Shown: positions 11,520-26,212 of the stretch, piece after piece
Numbering within the stretch: the stretch's first letter is position 1
Layout of the letters: every line of letters begins with the position of its first letter
Assembly: GCA_024364805.1 (NCBI GenBank)
Contig: CM044489.1
Coordinates: 159,782,162 to 159,810,755 of the forward strand
Length of the DNA stretch: 28,594 bases
Direction: 5' to 3'
DNA from: Euprymna scolopes
Lineage: Eukaryota; Mollusca; Cephalopoda; Sepiida; Sepiolidae
The notes under the pieces: generated by a model
Told to the model about the DNA's origin: nothing
Database searches by the model: none
The model's input: the letters and a program-made list of their open reading frames with translations, nothing else
Position numbers and translations under genes: made by a program

Positions 11520-14441
11520 ACAACTTCCACCCAAGAACTCAACTACCATGTATCCTTCTCCAACATCAGGGGTCTGCGTTCTAACATTCCACAATTACAG
11601 GAGACTAAACCAGAACTATTATTCCTCAGCGAAATTGGCATTGGACAGAATATTCGCCAAGATGAATAATTAAAGGATGCTGTAACTTAACTTTCAAATC
11701 TGACCCTCAAGATCGCCATGGGCATGGAATAGGTACCTATATTAAAGACGGCTTTCCATGTGCTAGGGACATTTCCAGAAAAGATCCTAACTTACCCTAT
11801 ATGTGCTTTCGGTTTGCACTACTGTGTTAATATTTACTCTCAATCGCCATCACAACAGCGGAGTTACTATCTTTAAAAGCATATCGGAGAAAATTGTCCA
11901 CGCCCTATCTGCTTATCCTTCAGCTAACATTCACATATGTAGTGACTTCACTGTTCAGAATGTGGAAAGGTTAAGCCACTCAAACAAGAGCGATGATGAA
12001 GGGGGAGGGTTCTGTCACGATTTCTCCAGTTCTTATGACCTCACTCAGATTATTCACGAACCCACCTCTGTGAACGGTTCTGATTGCAGTGTGCAAGTCT
12101 TCTATATCTTCTTCTCACAATTTGCCCTGAACTATGTGCAGGTCCGTTCTGTCTATATTTGGAGCTTCCATCCACTGTGTTGTCTCAATTAAGATAAAAA
12201 TAAAATGTAAAAACCTTTTCAGACGTACAACTCCATCGTATAGTATATCGATACTCTATGACTGAGTGGGATAGCTTCCGTATATTTATATCAGATCTAC
12301 CGCTGCGTTCAATGTTTAAAAAGGACGTGCCCTCTTGCGTATCAGACCTTACAATTGTTAATTGTAGGTATTGTCCGCTTAATACCTTCGAAAATGTACC
12401 AGCGAAAACATAACAGCCAGCTTTGGTTCTCTTCCGAATATACTGCTGCCATTACACACAAAAATAACTTTTTCCATTGCTTCAAACGTAGTAGATGTAG
12501 TGAGACTAACGCTGCTTTCGGAACTGCCAGTAACCCTTGTAAAAATGTAATAAAGAACGCAGGAGAGTTGTATGATCAGTCCGTCAAGTCCAAAGTAGCT
12601 CAGAAGCGGCTTGGTTCCCACCAGTTTTGTCAAATAGCAAATAGAATCCTCAACAGAAACGTGTGCTCTATCGCAAATATCATCAATGGACTTGAGGTAA
12701 TCTTGTCAGCATCAGACAAAGCCAAACTCTTTACCAAGAACGTTTCAGCTAATTCTATCCGTTGCGACCAAGGCCACCAACCCCCAATATTTCCTCCTGT
12801 TTCAGAAAACACGCTATGTGATATACAAATATTTGTACGTGATGTTGCCACGCTAATCGAAAATATTAATTCCAGTATAGCAAACGGCCCTGCCGTTAGT
12901 CCAATTATAGTACTCAACAAACGTAAACCAGTACTAACACCCATACTTACAAAACTGTTAATACGTTGTCTTAAGGAGAATTGCTTCTCATCACCCTGGA
13001 AACTCTTATGAGTTTGCCCTATATTTACGTTTTCAAGTGACCTGTCATCTCACTCTCAGTACAGGCCAGTAAGTCCCCTGTGCGTCATGAGTAAGTTGCT
13101 GGAATCTGTGTTAAATAGAGGAGTAATCAAACATCTCAGCAAAAATAACCTTCTTAGTTACATGCAACATGCTTACAGGTATATCTCATAGGATTAGCGA
13201 ATCTCTCGACGGAGGCTCATTTATAGGGCAATTGCTCTTGGCATATCAAAATCATCCGATAGGGTATGGCGGAAAGTTTTACTTTACAACATCTCCAGCT
13301 ATGGTATAGCTGGAAATATCTTCTCAATTATCACATCATTTCGTTTGATAGGTTCATATGAGTAGTATTTGATGGGCATAAATCAGAAGCTCACAGTATC
13401 AATGCTGGAGCCACTCAAGGGTTTCACCTTGGGCTCAACTCTCCTCTTGATTTACATTAATGCTGTTCCATATCACATCCTTACATCATTCATGGACATT
13501 TATGCTAATAACACTACCATCTATGGTAGCACATCTAAGACCGTAAACGACCAAGTTCTCTCCTACACTTTCTCCTCTGATCTTGAGCACGTTACACAAT
13601 GGGAAAGGAGTGGCTCGTTACTTTTAATGCATCTAAAACCAAGGTTTATATTTACATCATCAACGCTCTGATCTCAATCTGGCATCAATTGAAATAAATG
13701 GTTCTCCTCATGGAGAGGGGGTCATGTTTTGACAAGCTTCCGGGCTTGTCCTTTACTCCTGATCTTAAATGGAACACGTACATAAAATATGTTTCCAACG
13801 CAGTTGAAAAAATGGTCGGAACCTTCTATTGATCCATTAACTATCTCACTGCTGATGCAATTCTCTATCTTATAAAAGCCAATTTCGTCTTGTTGCCACA
13901 TCTGGGCAGGAACTGCTAGAAAGGACTTATCCGGCCTTGATAGAGTTAAAAATAGATTTCATAGCCTCATAGAAGGTGTCATTTTTTCTTCTCTGCAACC
14001 TCTATCTCACAGAAGAGATGTAGCGAGTTTGTATTTGCTTTTTTTCATAGCGAGTTATTGACTGAACTTCAATCTATGGTCCCCCTCGCCAAACTTTCAC
14101 AAGAAACAATCGTCTAGTTGAAAATAATATCAATATTTTCCCCACTCTTTATCTGTGCCTAAAGCTAAATGTAGATTCCATGAAAAATGCTTCTTTCTTA
14201 GAACGAACACCTGTGAAACTGTTTTACTTTTTCCTGCTTTCCAACTGACTACAATATGGTTGTCTTCAAGTCCAATGTAAACAAGTTGTTAATACGATGT
14301 TCCACTTAATTTAACAAATTTACTGAATTTCCATTACTGACAATTAGTATATTGTCCAATTGACTAATGTACAATCTTCAACCCTTATCCTCGAGTGCCC
14401 CCTGGGCCTTGATAAGTGGTTATGCCTATGTAAAAAAAAAC
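11520..14441 (+). mobile_element. Decayed non-LTR retrotransposon (LINE), CR1/L2/Jockey-like
   Basis: An almost complete ORF2-type relic. Endonuclease: NIRGLRSNIPQLQ and PELLFLSE (about 11550-11635), GTYIKDGFPCARD (about 11736-11772), SDFTVQNVERLSHSN (about 11940-11985, family form GDFN) and IHCVVSIKI (about 12166-12195, family form SDHCVVSI). The linker and N-terminal RT run 12355-13011. RT motif A reads LGISKSSDRVW (about 13237-13270) and the YADD box reads YANN (13501-13512), so catalytic Asp codons are replaced in both. The thumb and C-terminal region ends FPTDYNMVVFKSNVNKLL, stop at 14308-14310. The 3' UTR (14311-14432) ends in an A-run at about 14433-14441. Frames shift and stops interrupt the coding parts. 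Full members copy themselves by target-primed reverse transcription; this one cannot. Clade is by memory of related proteins and is uncertain. Confidence 0.9.
14311..14441 (+). other. LINE 3' UTR and terminal A-run
   Basis: Follows the readable C-terminal stop. A GC-richer patch (about 14380-14420, with CCCCCTGGGCCTTGATAAG) is followed within 20 bases by nine A residues. A conserved 3' UTR followed by an A-rich end is what a target-primed insertion leaves. I could not identify a target-site duplication because the 5' boundary is unclear. Confidence 0.6.
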
Positions 14442-14569
14442 TCCAAAATAATGTCCGTTTCTCCCCTAAGTTTTAACGTGTCAAGAAGAGAAGAAAATAA
14501 CCAGAATATTATACATTTAACAAAAAAAAAATCGTGGCCCCACCGTGAGTGCACAATGAATAACGCATA

Positions 14570-14812
14570 AAAAATGACTAACTTCAGTATTTGCCGCCGA
14601 CCCATTTAGCTCCAAAATCCCCAGGGGACGACAAATTCTTGTTAAAATGAACAACAATGGAGTTTAAGGTCTTAACACATGTAAATTTGAGTTCTGCACC
14701 ATGCAAAAAAAGAAATGACTACGTCTATCATTCCATCTCCTCATTTAGCCCCCAAATTCTCCAAGGTCGTTACATCTTTCAATTTGAGTTCAGCACCATG
14801 CAAAACTCCTAA
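14570..14812 (+). repeat. Two diverged tandem copies of an unidentified repeat
   Basis: Copy 1 (about 14572-14711) and copy 2 (about 14713-14808) share an ordered set of words: AAATGACTA at the start, CATTTAGC with CCAAA shortly after, and a closing block reading AATTTGAGTT, one or two changes, then GCACCATGCAAAA. Copy 2 is shorter in the middle by about 45 bases. No coding potential. It lies directly after the LINE A-run, so it predates or flanks that insertion. Confidence 0.7.
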
Positions 14813-16840
14813 ATAGACATACACAGACAATTGTGGAAAATATGCTAAAATAGTCCCCAAAATTGACCGTTTTTAATGGCTATAAATAGCCCCTGGAACA
14901 CACTCAAGGGTGATCGCAAAGTATAGACAAACAAAATTATATAGGAATCTGTGAGTTACAACTTTTCAGAAAGTTTTATAAAAATCTGATTATCAATTTA
15001 TTTTTAATAAACACGAAAGTGTTAATGTAAGTCATTTTAATCTGGATGGCTTTTTACCAGAAAATCCGTTCATTATGTTTAATGTTTGTTCAAAATGTTA
15101 ACAAATTCCACAGCGTAATTATTAAGAAACGTGCGGACAAACGAACGGAGGAACGGGCAAGGGCGAATTTACAGGCCCACCCTCTTTTGTTGTGATAAAA
15201 ACAACAACTGTATAAACGATACTTGGAAATATGTAAACCTTTTTAGCAAAAGTTATAAACATACGCATATGCAAAAGTGCGTATTGGTCACATATTTGTT
15301 ATCCAGTATTAAATAAATATACTGTTTCATAAAAATAACTGTCAGAGAAAATCATCCACGTAGATACATGAGTGTGTTCATTTGTCTTTATATTAATTAC
15401 ACAGCGAGTTAATTCATCTAGTTTTTATGATAATATTACGCTATAGAGAGGGAGAGAGAGAACGCATGTTTGAACACTGTGGTAAACATCACACACGACA
15501 GGAACTGTAGCCATGCTTTGGAATATCAGTTCAACCACGCTGAATATACGTATGTCATTGAAACTTGCACCCCTGGCAAATTATATTTATTTTTAAAAAA
15601 TATACGGACACTGTTAGCATATAAGGGTTAAGCGCACAAGTTTTCTTAGTTACTTCTCGGATAATGGCGAAATTATATGTAGAAATACGTACGTAGACAT
15701 AAATAGGACACAATTATAATATCAACCGAATAGGCCTTTCTTATCTAGTCAGTAAATAAAATATAATTTTACTTTTTTTTGTTTTAACTTGATACAATAA
15801 TATTGCATTTTTATTGGGTAGAACTATTTTCTTGACACCATTGCGAATTACATAATAGATATTTAATGCATGCTTTATAATAATATGTAAGATTATGAGA
15901 CATCCATATTCATGCTGAATACTATAATTATTAATTTTAAAATGTTTGTAATATCCAAGCAACTTTTAATTGATTTCCTGCTGTGAGGTAAAAAAATGTA
16001 CAAGAAAAACACATAAGAAAAAATTGAATGCATGTTTGACATATTTACTGTCAACATTCTGAGTAATTAAATACTTTCATGCTTGATATTTTGTATATGA
16101 AATTATCATTCTTAGATAATCACCGTAAAACTATTTTTACAAAAATTATAGAATAGTTTCCTAATACATAGGGGATAATATTAACGTAGGGTCTATCGTT
16201 CTAGCAATAAAGTATTTAATTTCAACATACACGGTTGATTAAACTAAAAGTATTATATATATATATAAATATGGGTGTGTGTTTGTGCGTATATAAGTGG
16301 ATATCTATGTCTGTGAGAACACCTACCAACCTACATAAACGAATTTAAGGCCTATGTACTAATAATTTGGTATGTTTTATATGCAAACACATGGAACACT
16401 CATAAGTCGGGGTTCATCCGGAAGAAAATCCGTTAAAGGATCAACATAAAAAAATGGTACTTCGGAATCATCGGATTTTTAACTGTTAGTCAATTGTTTC
16501 GGGATTGCGCGTGCCAGAATCGTTCAAATTATGTTTAGACTGTGTTGGTTTAAAAAACACTTTTTAAATATTGCGTCAGCTGACCTATTTTTATCATACT
16601 TGAATCCTTGTCTGTAAGTTTGGGCTTCGATTTCAGCTAGAGTAATTTTTTACATACAAAGATTGAACTGTTTAGAAAAAGAAAGCATGGCAATCACATG
16701 CACGTATCTAAGCGTTTCCCCTTTTTTTGTTATTTTGTTACTTCGGATTTATTTTTTTAAAGAATATAATCTTACAATATATAATATATAAGAATATTAC
16801 GGGCAACGTCGAGCCACGACAGGCACATTTTCTTATATAA
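14813..16840. other. Gene-free AT-rich region
   Basis: No protein family recognised. A short GA run lies near 15447-15463. Open frames at 15131-15316 (plus) and 15741-15962 (minus) have no motif and an AT-driven amino acid mix. Confidence 0.55.
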
Positions 16841-20020
<3,180 letters not shown>

Positions 20021-20024
20021 GAAT

Positions 20025-21000
20025 ATTCGAGGGTCGTTTTAAAATTAATGTCATCTCATTTTTTTACAAAACTAAATTGAGGAGCTCTAAATTGGAGAGT
20101 GGCATCATTGACACAACCATGTTTTGTGTTCCAGGATTTTTATCTACATAGTCACTATCATTTTTGATGCAGTTTTTATTATCGATGAACGAGAGACGTG
20201 GAACCCTAGTTAAAAAAGCTTTTTGCCTTCCGGGGCGTTTTATTTATTCACGACTATGATTATGTCGTTTTTACCGGAGAAATATTGCCCAATAAGTTTT
20301 CATAAGTCCGAACAATTTTCATTCTATCGGTGGCAGGTCGGGTGTATACAGTGAGCGAGACATCATTGTCAAGCCAAACTTTTTTACATATTCCATGCTC
20401 TATCAAACATGTATGTGCCCTAGCCTTGTCCTACTGCAAACGAAATATTTATCTTCTCTCAGATGTTACACGTGCAATCCGGTCATGTTGTTGTGTGAAC
20501 GTTTCAATGTAAAAAATCAGAGCAGACAGCAACCCCAGGTCAAAAATATGAAGAGGGTGAAGCGCTTCTTTCCCCATGCGACAGTGTACATCACATTACA
20601 TGCAGATATCTGCACGTTGAAATACTCTTTAGTAGAGGGTGTGAATGTTATTACTGCATCTATGGATGTTTGGACGCTTGTTTATGGCCTTGTAACCACG
20701 TCTCGTCACCATTGATGAGATCGTTTAAGAATTCGTCAAATCTGGCTTTGTATTGACTCAACAAACCTTTAAGACATCCATGCAGTGGTACACTTTTGTC
20801 ATTTGTGAGGATTTGTTGAACTCACCTAGCATATATGTTGTTATCATTTGTTTCTAATGCACTGACATCCACTATTATATTTGCATATATTTCATTCAGG
20901 ATTGTCCGCTGATGAATTGATTGAGGCACGCCCCGTGTGGATGGCATGGGCGTGTGAAACCAACATAGTCAGCCATGTCTCTGTACCCACTCTGAATTGA
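20025..21000 (-). mobile_element. Decayed mariner-like transposase, second copy
   Basis: Read on the minus strand, in changing frames. FDEFLNDLINGDETW near 20695-20740 holds the first catalytic Asp (GDETW). Near 20550-20595 is a block ending in a hydrophobic stretch, as after that motif. DKARAHT near 20405-20430 is the second-Asp block (QDNAPAHT type). YTPDLPPIE near 20325-20355 is the third-Asp region (SPDLAPxD type). KNCIKNDSDYVDK near 20139-20177 is a typical mariner C-terminus (KCI..GDYVEK). Upstream, 20760-21000 holds weak matches to the linker. The terminus on the 20025 side (GAGGGTCGTTTTAAAATTAA) looks like a mariner end, but I did not find its partner. Many stops and shifts: inactive. 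It is clearly a different subfamily from the copy at 9.7-10.3 kb. Confidence 0.75.
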
Positions 21001-22495
21001 ATAATTATATAACAACTCTGCTGACATCAACTGCATCAGATTCTAAAAATTTCACCAGGTACCCTGTGTGGATATTGCAAACACTTGAAGTGTCTGTGTT
21101 CTACTGGATAACTCAGACAAATACCTAATTCGAAACATTCCCACGAATACATACGACGGCGTTCTTATATTAAGTCAACTCCGTCATCATCTTTGTGTAA
21201 AATGAGGAAATTAAAGAAATTTCAGTTAACATCCCCAATCAGTTCAATTACCTTTACAGTGATCGTAAAAAATACGCATAATTTAGGATGGCAAATGCGT
21301 ATTTGTATAAATATAATCAAGTTTGTTGTCGATTTCATCATAGACAATAAATTAAATGTGCTGACACAAGCCAGGTCTCATATTAATAGTTTCCGTAATT
21401 AATTCTAATAAGTCACGTTTATGTGTTCCAAACTAATTTAATTCGCTTATATTAATGTATTCTCTGATATGTTCTGTAAAATTTGCAGATATTCTAAAGA
21501 AATTCTCTGTGTAATAAATTGCGAACAGACGGGCTTACCTGAAAAACGCTCGAGGTGTGCACTCTGCAAAGCGGGCACGTCCAAAGAAAAATGGCAAGAT
21601 AGCGGTTGCCGGTTAATATTGCCAAGTAATTACGCAAAATCTCGTGTTCTCTCGCACACACGAGAGTTCAGCTTAGCATAAAAACGGGTCACTGTGAGCA
21701 AGAAGGGAGAAGGAAAAACGTAGTCAAGACAAAGACGACGCTTCTGACGACTGAGAAGAAAAAAGAAGAAAAAGAGCAAGAAGTAGAAGAGGAAGAAGAG
21801 AACGATACATGAGAAGATGAGGTATGTGCGGTTTTGAGTAAATCGAAACAGACAGAAAAAAAAAACTGATTACATTCTCAAGGACAGAATTCGCGTTTAT
21901 TTTTCCCTTGTTTTCTTTCTTTCTTTTTTTTGTATAAGAATCAACTAAGGATTGTATGTTATTTGATACAACCATAACTGTGATGATGATATCTGTAATT
22001 TTTGTCAACATCAGAAGTATTTTCACATTTTTACAGGCATAGGCACATAGCTTCACTCCTTTGAGGGTGCCTTGTAAGTGAAACATTGCAACACTTTTCC
22101 AGCAACTCTTTCCTCCGTGCGTCTAGGTTAACCTTTCCGTCAGACTTCGTCTTGAACGCCGAGATTGAACCATGGCAACAGGGTAAACCTATTGTCCATG
22201 TCACCCATCCAGCCCAGTATATAGAGAGTTAACTTTGGTTTCGACTTTGTTAACACGGCAGTCGCTACAGCGCAAATAAGTTTATTAATCAAACGAGAGA
22301 GAATGTGGTCATTATATCTATATATCTATAAAAGTGAAAGAGTATGTGCGTGTGGATGACTATCTGTGTACATTTCTCTACTCAATAACTCTGTTAATTT
22401 TCAGTCTAGAGACTAGGTATTTGATATACAGCGTATATATTTGCAATCGGTTTTCGGCCAGAAATTTTTCTGGAAACGTGTATAAGTTCAACAAT
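21001..22495. other. Spacer with a Cys-containing open frame and a purine-rich block
   Basis: No gene called. Notable parts: a GC-richer plus-strand open frame (21469-21681) with RSRCALCKAG, a purine-rich block at 21750-21815 ending near a splice-donor-like GAG/GTATGT (21819-21827), and a TATAAAAG string at 22327-22334 upstream of the second LINE. I could not connect these into a transcript. Confidence 0.4.
21469..21681 (+). pseudogene. Short Cys-containing open frame, possible transposase tail
   Basis: A 70-codon open frame in a locally GC-richer patch. It contains PEKRSRCALCKAGTSKEKW and a further Cys 13 residues after CALC. This is reminiscent of the C-terminal Cys-rich domain of piggyBac-type transposases (R-C-x2-C, G, basic stretch, C), but the rest of that domain (later Cys and His residues) is absent and there is no upstream transposase. 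Function unknown; it could be chance. Confidence 0.2.
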
Positions 22496-23270
22496 TTGAA
22501 GTTTGCGAACTCTACAACCTCCTTCGCCAATTCCAAGAAGAATATTTCAGGCTGGTTTGAAGCGGGAGTCACCGAACTAGAGCCAGTTATCTCAGCTAAA
22601 CGCGCTGAGCTGCTTGTGTATAACACAAACCCTTCCGAGAAGGCACTCGTTGTACTCAGGAAGGTCAAAAGTGTCGCCCAGAAGACTAACAGACAAATAC
22701 TGGTTGAACCTATGTAGCAGCATTCAACTTTCTTCTGACTGCGGGACCGTTCCTGGGATGTATGCTTAACTGAAGGTGGCATTTCGCCCAAGTATAGTTA
22801 AGACTGCACCATTAAAGTCAGAATCAAGCAACATCATCAAAAACTGAGCAAAGCAAATAAATAGATGCGCTGAATACTATCACCAGCTATACTCAAATGA
22901 AAATACCGTCATTACCGCAGCAATTGAAGGCATTCCACCTCTACCAACCATGGATAACCTGTATAATCCCCCCGTCCCCTGAGGAACTCATTGGCACCCT
23001 TGCTTGTCGTAAAGCTTCAACTGGTGATGATATTCCACTTGAAATCAGCAAAACCGGCAAAAATACAGTTATCTTTGATTATCTCTATCAAACTCTGCTC
23101 CAGTGCTGGGAGGAGGGTTCGGTTCCCCAAGACATGCGTTACACCAACATTACAATGCTTTACAAAAATAAAAGACGATTGCAGTGATTGTTATAATTAT
23201 CGTGTCATCGTTTGCCTCAGCGTTGTCGGAAAGGTCTTCGCTCGTGCTGTATTAAAAAGACTCCAGTAAC

Positions 23271-23325
23271 CTGCAGAGAGAGAGGGAGAGAGAGAGAGAG
23301 ACAGACAGACAGAGGCAGAGAGAGT
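23271..23325. repeat. GA-rich microsatellite inside the LINE
   Basis: Runs of GA with GGGA and GACA interruptions, lying between the RT block ending AVLKRLQ and the part reading YSDAQSGSRAQSS. It sits where the intact family has a short linker, so it is an expansion within the element. Confidence 0.9.
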
Positions 23326-23417
23326 TTATTCAGACGCGCAATCTGGATCTAGAGCACAAAGCTCAACTGTTGAAATGGGATACTCCTTACGACAACTACA
23401 GGAAGAAGTGCAGCGAG

Positions 23418-23440
23418 AGAGAGAGAGAGAGAGAGAGAAT
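23418..23440. repeat. Second (GA)n tract inside the LINE
   Basis: An uninterrupted GA run that, in the LINE frame, reads as Arg-Glu repeats directly after LRQLQEEVQ and before IPLYLAFVNLTNAFD. It lengthens this region while keeping the frame. Confidence 0.9.
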
Positions 23441-23612
23441 ATACCACTGTACCTCGCTTTTGTGAATCTCACAAATGCATTTGACCTGGTTTGCAGGAGT
23501 GACCTCTTCGTGCTACTACGAAAAATAGGATTCCCTTACACTCCTGATTATAATAGCCTCTTTTCATGAAGACATGAAGGGGTCAATCAAATTCAATAGT
23601 TCACTTTCGTGA

Positions 23613-24202
23613 CACAAATTTTGCATAACTCTCTTTTTATCCTTCTCCACTTGCACGTGGAACTCTTTCCAAAATAGATAAATAGGTAAATAATAAAAAA
23701 TAAAACCGTTACTTGTTTTCGTGTCAACAGAAGGAAAATATCGTGCTCACGAGATTACGTGTCTTTTAAAAACATTTACATAACATGCTTATTTTTATTT
23801 ATATATCTGTTACAGCTTATTTTGCAAGTGTACTAGAAGGAATTCAGTTGATTACAACCCTTTCTGCGTGTTCTTTATATTAAAATAGTACAACCCTAAA
23901 TCCGACAGCGCAATACTACAGCGTTGCATACTGTAAAACTGAAACGAAGATTTTCTGCTTGAAAAAGCCACCGTTTTATTCTTTTTCATATTTATATCGA
24001 TTGTTTGCTTTAAAAATTAAATAATTACGTGTTTACTTTTTTAATATCCAATTTTGTTGTTTCGGACTATTTTACTAAAGTACTTAAAGCTTCATTATTT
24101 TTCAAAACTGTTTCGGTTCTTTGTTTTTCGATATTTCGTCGATATTATTTAGTAAGAGTGTTTAGCAGAAAAGCCAACAAACGACCACCCGAAAAAATAA
24201 AT
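23613..24202. other. AT-rich spacer inside the proposed inverted block
   Basis: Nothing recognised. The left edge is the proposed inversion breakpoint next to the 5' LINE half. Confidence 0.5.
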
Positions 24203-24655
24203 ATACAAGAAATAAATGTTATCATAGTCAATAAAAGTTTAGGGCATGTGTTTTTGTTTGGAAATAGTGTTTAATGCTCTTTACTTGTAATAATTTAAGC
24301 GAACCGAAAATAAGACAACATTTTAGGTGATAACTCCTTAAATTAATTTTTACATAAACTACACATGGCATAATTGAATATTGTTCATGCACAACATAAC
24401 GGAAAACATTAAAATATGTTTATAAATATTCCTTACGTTGACGGAACTCTCTTAAATTGTAAACACAGAATGCTCAGGTGCCCCTCCGTTAAATTGAAAA
24501 CGGGGCTCTCCTTTTCAATGTCGCTGCCATTTTGATTGTTTTTTTTAAACCGGTTCGTGAATAAAAAAAATACAAACTACTTAAAAATACAAACCAATGA
24601 ACTTTTCTAAAATAAATGTAATTTTATTGACTATGGTAACATTTATTTCTTGTAT
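24203..24655. mobile_element. Candidate MITE with 34-bp near-identical inverted ends
   Basis: 24203-24236 equals the reverse complement of 24622-24655 at 33 of 34 positions (one T/C difference). If the ends are taken at CAAG (24207) and CTTG (24651), each is immediately flanked by TA on its outer side, as expected for a Tc1/mariner-type insertion. The 385 bases between are AT-rich with no transposase motif. An open frame (24029-24274) crosses the left end and has no recognisable domain. A non-autonomous DNA transposon about 450 bp long is the best reading; element boundaries beyond the repeats are inferred. Confidence 0.65.
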
Positions 24656-24919
24656 CATTATACATATAACATTTTCTCTTTGTAAAGAAACATCATTTTA
24701 AGGAAAGATATTGGGTAGGAATGGAAACACAGTTGATATACAAAATATATTTTCGCAAGAATTATCATTAATTTCATCATACTTTTCTCAGGGTAAAATT
24801 TTGGCGTATCCAAACATATCTATACACCACCCTCATTTTCATAACCTATAACACTTTCATCAATCACAATCCATATTCTGTAGGCTGTATTTGAACCCCG
24901 TCAACGACGGGTACTTCTG

Positions 24920-24920
<1 letters not shown>
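24656..24920. other. AT-rich spacer with a small GC hairpin
   Basis: No gene. CCCGTCAACGACGGG at 24897-24911 is a perfect 6-bp stem with a 3-base loop, next to the TA array. On the minus strand GGGTTCAAATAC follows, loosely like a B box, without an A box. Confidence 0.5.

Positions 24921-24996
<76 letters not shown>
24921..24996. repeat. (TA)38 microsatellite
   Basis: A perfect dinucleotide array. On the minus strand a repeat-like stretch from about 25100 to 24997 leads straight into it. Confidence 0.97.
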
Positions 24997-24997
<1 letters not shown>

Positions 24998-25560
24998 CAC
25001 GGAATTACATTATTGTCGATGCAATAATTTATTTCAACCTTATGGTATTTTCAAGCATCTAAACTAGACAATTACATGTTTGATACTGAAATAAATAAAG
25101 AAAAAGAATCGGGCCCCGACCGTCAAAAACCAGAGGGGGTGGTAGTAGCAATCCACTTAATACATTTTATAGAGAGGGTGGGAATCAAGGTAGTAGGGGG
25201 GTTTAAAAGGCAACAAGAACATTATGACACTTAACGAACTATCCGGTAACCCGACGTAACAACAGACAAACACACACACCCACACACACACACGCACACA
25301 TACGCACACACCTAAACACGCACGTTCTTACCCGTAAATGACTTGACACGCGTTTACTAACCTAGGAAGAAGAGGGAATAAACTGACAATCGGCTGCGCG
25401 TAAGGGACAGATAAGAAGAAATAAAAAAGGAAGGAAGAGAGTGACAATCCGCTGCCTGTCATATGATTTAATTTAGGCTAGACTCCTCTCAAAGAAAGAG
25501 AAGAGAAGGGAAAGGATAGAAAATGAAGATTATACGCGCGTCATGGAGTTAATTGAGTCA
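24997..25560. repeat. GC-richer repeat-like segment with (CA)n tract
   Basis: Less AT-rich than its surroundings and probably part of a dispersed element. Contains a (CA)n-rich run at about 25265-25312 with C and G interruptions, purine-rich stretches, and two near-identical 14-mers 57 bases apart (TGACAATCGGCTGC near 25385 and TGACAATCCGCTGC near 25442). No coding motif. Family not identified. Confidence 0.45.
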
Positions 25561-26212
25561 TGGAAAATATGTCTATTAAAAGATATATAAAAAAGTTATA
25601 TACAACGTTTTACAACTATCTGTATGTTTTAATGTTAAAATTATTTTGAAATAAATATTATTTCATAATACGTTTAAATTTTCTATATTGTATTTGTAAT
25701 ATATTACTATGAATTAAAAAAATTGATTCTTCTGTAGTAAATATTTTATGTATTTTTATGTAATTAATTTTATTGGTGATTATAGCGGTCGTTGTTATTT
25801 TGCTCACTAATATTTCACTTCCTAATTGATTAAGATGGAAAAAATTGCATTATTAGTTGCCCCCAATTCCATATGACGTATTTAGTTACGGTTAATATAT
25901 ACTTTTATTCATTCCGTACACAAAAGTACTTTAATGTACGCATAAAAAAATAAATAAATAAAATAGTTATTATTTTAAAGTTTTGTGTTAATTTATATTA
26001 AATCTAATAACGTCTAGTGGTAGTATTTGATCTTTTTTACTCATATCAGTTTAATAACTAATGCATTATCTGCAGACAAAAACATTCTTAATGCTATCTC
26101 ATTTATTTATAAGTAATTTGGATAAACATGTACTTCGGAATACGTTCACCCAAAATAAACTTCGGACAACAAATATCATCAAGTCGTTATAACCGAGTGT
26201 ATACCGGACAGC
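25561..26212. other. AT-rich, nothing recognised
   Basis: No coding homology or clear repeat structure, apart from a short AAAT run near 25946-25964. Confidence 0.5.

Larger units (their letters stand above)
22500..23612 (+). mobile_element. 5' half of a second LINE family: RT N-terminal part
   Basis: A LINE ORF2 fragment with frame changes. It starts near FANSKKNISGWFEAG (about 22521-22565) and continues through an ORF2 linker (to 22717), then RWAEYYHQLYSNEN (about 22860-22905). IPPLPTMDNL and the LACRKASTGDDIPLEIS block (about 23005-23050) correspond to the finger motif KAPGxDGIP. SVPQDMRYTNITMLYKNK (about 23119-23172) and CYNYRVIVCLSVVGKVFAR (about 23183-23245) are the YRGISLLS block. RT motif A is FVNLTNAFDLV (23459-23491); the family form is FVDLTKAFDLV, so the catalytic Asp codon is AAT (Asn). 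Homology ends at KGSIKFNSSLS (about 23577-23609). The missing C-terminal half fits the fragment at 26450-27204. Clade not assigned. Confidence 0.85.

Noticed and set aside
12379-12944. Two minus-strand open frames opposite the first LINE
   Set aside because: They are antisense shadows of the LINE reading frame, which has clear family motifs on the plus strand.
22378-22791. A 137-codon minus-strand open frame opposite the second LINE
   Set aside because: Antisense shadow of the plus-strand LINE fragment (WFEAG region); no motif of its own.
24880-24920. B-box-like string on the minus strand next to the (TA)38 array
   Set aside because: No A box at a usable distance; upstream on that strand is pure TA.
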